Below, piece after piece: positions 58,898-64,000 of a stretch of DNA of 64,000 nt (positions within the stretch are counted from its first letter, which is position 1; each line of letters begins with the position of its first letter). This DNA is from Streptomyces spiramyceticus. Its GTDB lineage: Bacteria; Actinomycetota; Actinomycetes; Streptomycetales; Streptomycetaceae. The stretch lies in contig NZ_JARBAX010000001.1 in assembly GCF_028807635.1 (NCBI RefSeq), forward strand, positions 2,638,001-2,702,000, given 5' to 3'. The notes beneath the pieces are model-generated. The model had not been told where the DNA came from, ran no database searches, and worked only from the letters and a program-made list of their open reading frames with translations. Both the position numbers and the translations under genes were made by a program.

Positions 58898-61477
58898 TCA
58901 CTCCAGCACCGGCAGCAACTCCGGAAGATGTCCGTCCGATGCGAGGGCCGCCCGCTGCCGCTCCTCCGGTACGTCGCCGTACAGGGTCGTGCGCGGCTTC
59001 GAGGGCCGCCCGGCCGCGTCCGCGATCGCGATCAGATCCTGGACGGAGCGGTACGAACCGTAACTGGAGCCCGCCATCCGGGAGATGGTCTCCTCCATCA
59101 GTGTCCCGCCTAGGTCATTGGCGCCGGAGCGCAGCATTTCGGCGGCGCCCTCCGCACCCAGTTTGACCCAGCTGGTCTGAATGTTGGTGATGTACGGGTG
59201 GAGGAGAAGACGGGCCATGGCCGTGACAGCCCGGTTGTCGCGGTCCGTCGGTCCGGGCCTGGCGATCCCGGCCAGGTAGACAGGCGCGTTGGTGTGGATG
59301 AAGGGCAGCGTCACGAACTCCGTGAAGCCGCCCGTCTCTTGCTGGATGCCTGCCAGGGTGCGCAGGTGGCCGAGCCAGTGGCGCGGCTGGTCCACATGCC
59401 CGTACATCATGGTCGACGAGGACCTGATGCCCAGCTCGTGCGCCGTCTTCACGACCTCGATCCAGGTCGCGGTCGGCAGCTTGCCCTTGGTCAGGACCCA
59501 GCGCACCTCGTCGTCGAGGATTTCGGCGGCCGTCCCCGGAATCGACCCGAGCCCGGCCTCCTTCGCCGCCGTCAGCCACTCGCGGATCGACATTCCGGTG
59601 CGGGTCGCACCGTTGACGACCTCCATCGGGGAGAAGGCGTGCACATGCATGCCGGGGACGCGTTCCTTCACGGCCCGCGCGATGTCGAAGTACGCCGTGC
59701 CGGGCAGGTCGGGGTGGATGCCGCCCTGCATGCACACCTCGACCGCGCCGACCTCCCACGCCTGCTGGGCCCGGTCGGCGACCTGGTCCAGGGACAGCGT
59801 GTAGGCGTCGGCGTCGGTACGGCGCTGGGCGAAGGCGCAGAAACGGCAGCCGGTGTAGCAGACGTTGGTGAAGTTGATGTTGCGCGTGACGATGTACGTG
59901 ACGTCGTCGCCGACGACGTCACGCCGCAGCTCGTCGGCGATACGGGTGAGGGCGTCCAGCGCCGGACCGTCCGCGTGCAGCAGGGCGAGCGCCTCGTCGT
60001 CGGTGAGCTTCGTCGGGTCGTCGGCCGCCTGCGTAAGGGCGGCCTTCATGTCGCCGTCGATACGTGACGGCACCATGCCGGGCGCCGCGGCCTCGCGCAG
60101 CGCGCCCCAGTCGCCGTAGACCTCGTCGAAGTCGTCACGCCGGTCGGCAGTGCGGCCCTCGGTGTCGATGGTGCGGTGCAGATCGGTACGGCCGGTGGAG
60201 GTGAAACCCTCGTCCGGCTCCTGCCACGGCAGGCCGCGCACGGGAGCTCCGGGGTTCGCGAGGCCCGTCTCCGGGTCGGCCAGCGCGCGCACGTGCGGCA
60301 GCAGACGCGGGTCGAGCCAGGGCTCGCCGCGCCGTACGAACTCCGGGTAGACGCAGAGCCGTTCCTCCAGCCGGAACCCGGCTGCCGCCGACTGCTCGGC
60401 CAGGGCCTCGATCTGCGGCCACGGCTTCTCGGGGTTCACATGGTCGATCGTGACCGGCGACACTCCGCCCCAGTCGTCGATGCCCGCGCCGATCAGCCGC
60501 GCGTACTCCCCGTCGACGAGGTTCGGCGGGGCCTGCAGATTGCCCGACGGGCCCATGATGTGCCGGGCTACGGCGACCGTGGCGACCAGGTCGTCCAGCT
60601 CCGCGTCCGGCATGCCGCGCATCGCCGTGTCCGGCTTGGCGCGGAAGTTCTGGATGATGAGTTCCTGGATGCCGTGGTAGGCGCGCGCCACCTTCCTCAG
60701 CGCGAACAGCGACTCGGCGCGCTCCTCGTACGTCTCCCCGATCCCGATGAGCAGCCCGCTGGTGAACGGCACGGACGAGCGCCCCGCGTCCTCCAGCACC
60801 CGCAGCCGCACGGCCGGTTCCTTGTCGGGCGAGCCGTAGTGCGGCCCGCCCGGTTCGCTCCACAGCCGGGTCGCGGTCGTCTCCAGCATCATGCCCATGG
60901 AGGGCGCCACGGGCTTGAGGCGCTGGAAGTCGGTCCAGGACATGACGCCGGGGTTCAGGTGCGGCAGCAGTCCGGTCTCCTCCAGGATGCGGATCGCCAT
61001 CGCCCGTACGTACGCGACGGTGTCGTCGTACCCCTCGGCCTCCAGCCACTCCCGCGCCTCGGGCCACCGGTCCTCGGGCTTGTCGCCGAGGGTGATCAGC
61101 GCTTCCTTGCAGCCCAGTTCGGCACCGCGGCGCGCGATGTCCAGCACCTCGTCCGGCGACATGAACATCCCGTGCCCGGCGCGGCGCAGTTTGCCGGGCA
61201 CGGTCGCGAAGGTGCAGTAGTGGCACTTGTCGCGGCACAGCCGGGTGAGCGGGACGAACACGCTCTTCGAGTACGTGATGACCCCGGGCCGCCCGGCGGC
61301 TTCCAGCCCCGCGTCACGCACCCGCGCGGCGGAAGCGGCGAGGTCCTGGAGGTCCTCGCCGCGGGCCTGGAGGAGCACGGCGGCCTCGGTCGTGTCGAGA
61401 GCCACCCCGTCCCGCGCACGCCTGAGCGCGCGCCGCATGGCGTTGGCGGTGGGTCCGTGCGGTGCGCTCGTCGTCAT
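58898..61477 (-). CDS. fbiC: FO synthase, CofG-CofH fusion
   Basis: The protein has 859 residues from ATG 61477. It is the bifunctional FO synthase that makes 7,8-didemethyl-8-hydroxy-5-deazariboflavin, the chromophore of cofactor F420, from tyrosine and a ribityl-diaminouracil. The N-terminal half (CofG) has its radical-SAM cysteines in [10 protein letters not shown] near residue 80. The C-terminal half (CofH) has them in [10 protein letters not shown] near residue 545. Both clusters are intact (CxxxCxxC). Other conserved parts include [17 protein letters not shown] and [12 protein letters not shown]. Fusion is usual in actinobacteria. The LLM-type oxidoreductase gene at 61939 probably uses the cofactor. 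The region before the start contains short direct repeats. Confidence 0.97.
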   Translation of the reverse strand: MTTSAPHGPTANAMRRALRRARDGVALDTTEAAVLLQARGEDLQDLAASAARVRDAGLEAAGRPGVITYSKSVFVPLTRLCRDKCHYCTFATVPGKLRRAGHGMFMSPDEVLDIARRGAELGCKEALITLGDKPEDRWPEAREWLEAEGYDDTVAYVRAMAIRILEETGLLPHLNPGVMSWTDFQRLKPVAPSMGMMLETTATRLWSEPGGPHYGSPDKEPAVRLRVLEDAGRSSVPFTSGLLIGIGETYEERAESLFALRKVARAYHGIQELIIQNFRAKPDTAMRGMPDAELDDLVATVAVARHIMGPSGNLQAPPNLVDGEYARLIGAGIDDWGGVSPVTIDHVNPEKPWPQIEALAEQSAAAGFRLEERLCVYPEFVRRGEPWLDPRLLPHVRALADPETGLANPGAPVRGLPWQEPDEGFTSTGRTDLHRTIDTEGRTADRRDDFDEVYGDWGALREAAAPGMVPSRIDGDMKAALTQAADDPTKLTDDEALALLHADGPALDALTRIADELRRDVVGDDVTYIVTRNINFTNVCYTGCRFCAFAQRRTDADAYTLSLDQVADRAQQAWEVGAVEVCMQGGIHPDLPGTAYFDIARAVKERVPGMHVHAFSPMEVVNGATRTGMSIREWLTAAKEAGLGSIPGTAAEILDDEVRWVLTKGKLPTATWIEVVKTAHELGIRSSSTMMYGHVDQPRHWLGHLRTLAGIQQETGGFTEFVTLPFIHTNAPVYLAGIARPGPTDRDNRAVTAMARLLLHPYITNIQTSWVKLGAEGAAEMLRSGANDLGGTLMEETISRMAGSSYGSYRSVQDLIAIADAAGRPSKPRTTLYGDVPEERQRAALASDGHLPELLPVLE

Positions 61478-61524
61478 TCCACGAGCATACGAGCGGCCAC
61501 CGACAGAGAACCGGTCAGGAGCGG

Positions 61525-61605
61525 TCAAAGGTGCCGGTCCGGCCAAGGTCCGTCCGGTCCGGCCAAGGTCCCGTCCGGTGCGGTCCGGTCAAGGTCCGGT
61601 CAGGG
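61525..61605. repeat. GGTCCGGCCAAGGTCC-type repeats before fbiC
   Basis: Variants of GGTCCGG(C/T)CAAGGTCC recur four times between about 61529 and 61598 (GTGCCGGTCCGGCCAAGGTC, GTCCGGTCCGGCCAAGGTCC and GCGGTCCGGTCAAGGTCC among them). The block lies between the fbiC start and the stop of the small membrane gene and may overlap the fbiC promoter. Confidence 0.6.
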
Positions 61606-61818
61606 GGCGGACATCGAGCTGAAGACGACGACGCCGAGCAGCATGCCGAGGACCAGGCCGGCTCCGGCGACGATCAGGGCTGTGACCGCGAGCGGTTCGT
61701 CCTTGGACTTGGCGATTCCGCCGAAGACGAGACCGAGGATGCCGAAGAGCGGCGGACAGAAGAAGAGTGCGACCACGCCGAAAACGATCGCGACGATGCT
61801 CAATGGGCTTTTCTGCAC
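61600..61818 (-). CDS. Small membrane protein, DUF4190-like
   Basis: The protein has 72 residues from GTG 61818, with GGGAGAGG upstream. Two membrane helices are clear: LSIVAIVFGVVALFFCPP and ALIVAGAGLVLGMLLGVVVF, with GILGLVFGGIAKSKDEPLAV between them. The pattern PPLFGILGLVFGGIAKS is that of DUF4190-type small membrane proteins found in many Streptomyces. The function is unknown. It lies between fbiC and the LLM oxidoreductase on the same strand. Confidence 0.8.
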   Translation of the reverse strand: MQKSPLSIVAIVFGVVALFFCPPLFGILGLVFGGIAKSKDEPLAVTALIVAGAGLVLGMLLGVVVFSSMSAP

Positions 61819-61938
61819 GTGCGTAGCCTCTCCCCCGAGGTGCGGCCCTGCGGCCGGACGCTGTACATGCCAATGCCATGCCACTGGCAAAGGTAGCGGC
61901 GCCCGCCCTCCGGGCACAGGGGGCGGAGCGCCTCCTCC

Positions 61939-62784
61939 TCAGAGAAACGCCGCGTACTTGTCCAGGACCCGCAGCACTTCCGCCTCACCGGCGGGCGGCA
62001 GTTGCAGCACCACCTCCCGCACTCCCAGTTCCGCGTAGTGCGCCAGCTTGCCTGCGTTCGGGACGACGGCGTACGGGACGACCTGGAGGCCCTCGGGATC
62101 GCGGCCCGCCGCCTCCCACACCTCGCGCAGCACCGGCAGCGATTCCGTCAGGCCGCGCCCGCCGATCGGCAGCCACCCGTCCGAGTACTCCGCGATGTGC
62201 GCGAAGAGCTGGGGGCCCGCCGCCCCGCCGACCAGCGTGCGGGGGCCGACGACCGGGCCGCGCGGCTTCTGTACCGGCTTCGGGTACGCATGGCTCGCCC
62301 TGACCGACCCGAACTCACCGTCGTAAGCCGTCGGTTCCTCCGCCCACAGTGCCCGCATCAGCGCCATCCGCTCCCGGGCGAGCTCGCGCCTCGTACGCCA
62401 TTGCACGCCGTGGTCGGCGGCCTCCTCGGCGTTCCAGCCGAAGCCGACGCCGAGGGTGAGGCGGCCGCCTGAGAGGTGGTCGAGGGTCGCGACCTGCTTG
62501 GCGAGGTCGATGGGGTCGTGCTGGGCGACCAGCGTGATGCCGGTGCCGAGGGCGAGCCGCTCGGTGACGGCGGCCGCCTGGCCGAGCGCGATGAAGGGGT
62601 CGAGCGTACGGCCGTACTCGCGCGGGAGTTCACCGCCCGCGGGGAAGGGCGACTCGCGAGAGACGGGGATGTGGGTGTGCTCGGGGAGGTACAGACCGGC
62701 GAATCCCCGCTGCTCCAGCTCGCGTGCGAGCCGTACGGGCGTGATCGTCTCGTCGGTGAGAAAGATCGTGGTGGCAATCCGCAT
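61939..62784 (-). CDS. LLM-class F420-dependent oxidoreductase
   Basis: The protein has 281 residues from ATG 62784; GGAAGG lies upstream. It has a TIM-barrel luciferase-like fold: GLYLPEHTHIPVSRESPFPA, then LALGTGITLVAQHDPIDLAK, SGGRLTLGVGFGWNAEEAAD and GLTESLPVLREVWEAAGRDP. The TGI segment and the E-D/H pattern are typical of F420-using members rather than FMN-using ones. The substrate is unknown; the family reduces or oxidises many small molecules. The neighbouring fbiC gene makes a precursor of F420, which supports the cofactor choice. No signal peptide is seen. Confidence 0.9.
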   Translation of the reverse strand: MRIATTIFLTDETITPVRLARELEQRGFAGLYLPEHTHIPVSRESPFPAGGELPREYGRTLDPFIALGQAAAVTERLALGTGITLVAQHDPIDLAKQVATLDHLSGGRLTLGVGFGWNAEEAADHGVQWRTRRELARERMALMRALWAEEPTAYDGEFGSVRASHAYPKPVQKPRGPVVGPRTLVGGAAGPQLFAHIAEYSDGWLPIGGRGLTESLPVLREVWEAAGRDPEGLQVVPYAVVPNAGKLAHYAELGVREVVLQLPPAGEAEVLRVLDKYAAFL

Positions 62785-62914
62785 GCGTTGTGACCTTCCG
62801 CGTCATCCGGTGGAGCGTCCGGTGTACATCTCGTGGTGCGCCTGGTGGCCGTCAAACGTATGTCGTACGGTGCCGGAAGCCGAGTGCCTCGGCCACCCCC
62901 GGGGAGGAAGAACC

Positions 62915-63229
62915 GTGCGTACCGCAACCACACTCCTGCTCGTCGGAGCGCTTCTCGGCGCACCGGCGGCCACCGCCGTCGCCGCGCCGGCCCGCACCGC
63001 GCCCGCCGTCGTCACGGAGCAGCAGGGTGCTGCCGCGCCCACCGCCTGGTCTGCGACGCGGAAGTCCGAGACGTCGGAGACGACCGCCGGCAAGAGCCGC
63101 AAGGGCAAGAAGAAGTCCAAGGGCGGCCTGTCGGCGGGGCTGATCATCGGACTGGTTCTCGTCATCGTCGTGCTGCTCGTCGTCGTCTTCCTGCTGATGG
63201 CCAAGTCACGTCGTGGGAAGACCTCGTAA
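62915..63229 (+). CDS. Small exported protein with C-terminal TM
   Basis: The protein has 104 residues from GTG 62915, preceded by GGGGAGG. An N-terminal signal peptide (RTATTLLLVGALLGAPAATA) is followed by a short polar segment with a Lys-rich stretch (KSRKGKKKSKGG) and a C-terminal membrane helix (LIIGLVLVIVVLLVVVFLLM) that ends in basic residues. It would be anchored with its short middle part outside. No family is recognised. The next gene, a metallohydrolase, starts 6 bp later, so they may be co-transcribed. Confidence 0.75.
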   Translation: MRTATTLLLVGALLGAPAATAVAAPARTAPAVVTEQQGAAAPTAWSATRKSETSETTAGKSRKGKKKSKGGLSAGLIIGLVLVIVVLLVVVFLLMAKSRRGKTS

Positions 63230-63235
63230 CTCGTA

Positions 63236-64000
63236 ATGACCGGATTATCCGGATCGACCGGATCAACCGGATCGATCGGCAGACGCGGACTGTTCGTGAC
63301 GGGGGCCGCCACCGCCCTTACCTTGGGCAGCGTGAGCTTCGCGAGCGCCGAGCCCCCGGGCCGCGGTGAGGAGACCCGGACCGTACGCGGCACACTGCCG
63401 CCGGGGTCGCCCGACTACGTCTACCTGCCGGTCGAAGTGCCTCGCGGGGTGCGCGAGATCGCCGTCTCGTACACGTACGAGAAACCGTCCGTGCCTGCCG
63501 GTACCCAGGGCAACGCCCTCGACATCGGCATCTTCGACGAGCGCGGTACGGACCTGGGCGGCCGGGGTTTCCGTGGCTGGTCGGGCGGGGCCCGCAAGGA
63601 GTTCTTCATCCGCGCCGACGCCGCGACGCCCGGCTACATCCCCGGGCCGGTGCGCTCAGGCACCTGGAGCATCGCCCTGGGCCCGTACACCACCGCCCCG
63701 CAGGGCCTCCCGTACACCGTGACCATCACCCTCCGCTTCGGCCCCTCCGGCAAGACCCCGGCCACCGTCTACCCGCCCCAGCGCGCCAAGGGGCGCGGCC
63801 GTGCCTGGTACCGGGGCGACTGCCATCTCCACTCGGTGTACTCCGACGGCAGGCGCACCCCCGCCGAGATCGCCGCCGCCGCCCGCGCCGCCGGGCTCGA
63901 CTTCATCAACACCAGCGAGCACAACACCCACTCCTCCCACAGTGCCTGGCAGGGCTTGTGGGGCCCCCACCCCGACGGCGAACTGCTCATCCTCACCGGC
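63236..64000 (+). CDS. CehA/McbA-type PHP metallohydrolase (partial)
   Basis: The frame from ATG 63236 runs off the window without stop, so at least 255 residues are coded. The N-terminus holds a twin-arginine-like signal (SIGRRGLFVTGAATALTLG) after a Gly/Ser-rich lead coded by short repeats. A beta-sandwich of about 180 residues follows (DYVYLPVEVPRGVREIAV). The PHP-type hydrolase domain starts at WYRGDCHLHSVYSDGR: the HxH metal-binding motif is visible, and NTSEHNTHS carries the next His residues. CehA/McbA-like proteins are exported hydrolases; the substrate is not known. The ribosome site is weak (GGGAAG), and the start could be a later codon. Confidence 0.85.
   Translation, partial: MTGLSGSTGSTGSIGRRGLFVTGAATALTLGSVSFASAEPPGRGEETRTVRGTLPPGSPDYVYLPVEVPRGVREIAVSYTYEKPSVPAGTQGNALDIGIFDERGTDLGGRGFRGWSGGARKEFFIRADAATPGYIPGPVRSGTWSIALGPYTTAPQGLPYTVTITLRFGPSGKTPATVYPPQRAKGRGRAWYRGDCHLHSVYSDGRRTPAEIAAAARAAGLDFINTSEHNTHSSHSAWQGLWGPHPDGELLILTG

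Overview
The window is high-GC actinobacterial DNA, almost certainly from a Streptomyces chromosome. GC-rich third codon positions, frequent GTG starts, GGAGG-type ribosome binding sites and the gene families point this way: a fused FO synthase (FbiC), an F420-type LLM oxidoreductase, a GPP34 protein, an Xre/DUF397 pair, a trypco2 protein, FG-GAP secreted proteins and a LamG/RHS toxin locus.

Positions 1-12100 are a decayed integration hot spot. Four copies of the 3' part of a tRNA-Arg(CCU) gene (916-958, 3871-3913, 10099-10141, 11644-11686) stand in tandem and in the same orientation. Between them lie remnants and cargo: an RHS fragment, a membrane protein, a flavin oxidoreductase, a broken IS481-type element, a large FG-GAP protein, a GIY-YIG fragment, an IS5 fragment and a small secreted protein. 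No intact integrase is visible here. Paired TGACATC direct repeats sit near three of the copies. From 12100 to 14700 there is an Xre regulator with TPR-like helices and a three-gene set of small proteins, separated by a palindromic operator-like region.

From 15100 to 19300 are secreted or membrane proteins and a DinB-like protein. From 19439 to 27720 lies the most interesting unit: a divergent trypco2 gene and an operon with overlapping genes for a trypsin-like protease, a PknG-like kinase with zinc ribbons and TPRs, a vWA protein, a four-TM GlnX-like membrane protein and an orphan solute-binding lipoprotein. It looks like an outside-to-inside signalling system.

From 27820 to 30060 are a Tat-exported protein and a dead tyrosine recombinase. 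From 30183 to 41811 lies a polymorphic toxin locus on the minus strand: a LamG surface protein, an RHS protein with HINT domain and C-terminal toxin tip, and an overlapping immunity candidate. A TnpB-type element (42446-44246) splits a small secreted-protein gene.

From 44376 on, the DNA is mostly ordinary chromosome: a GT39-like mannosyltransferase, a D-Ala-D-Ala carboxypeptidase with a long cytoplasmic tail, GPP34, Xre/DUF397, an EthD-like protein and an SDR now separated by a large serine recombinase, an ADP-ribosylglycohydrolase, a flotillin/NfeD pair, FbiC, an LLM oxidoreductase and, at the right edge, a partial PHP-type metallohydrolase.
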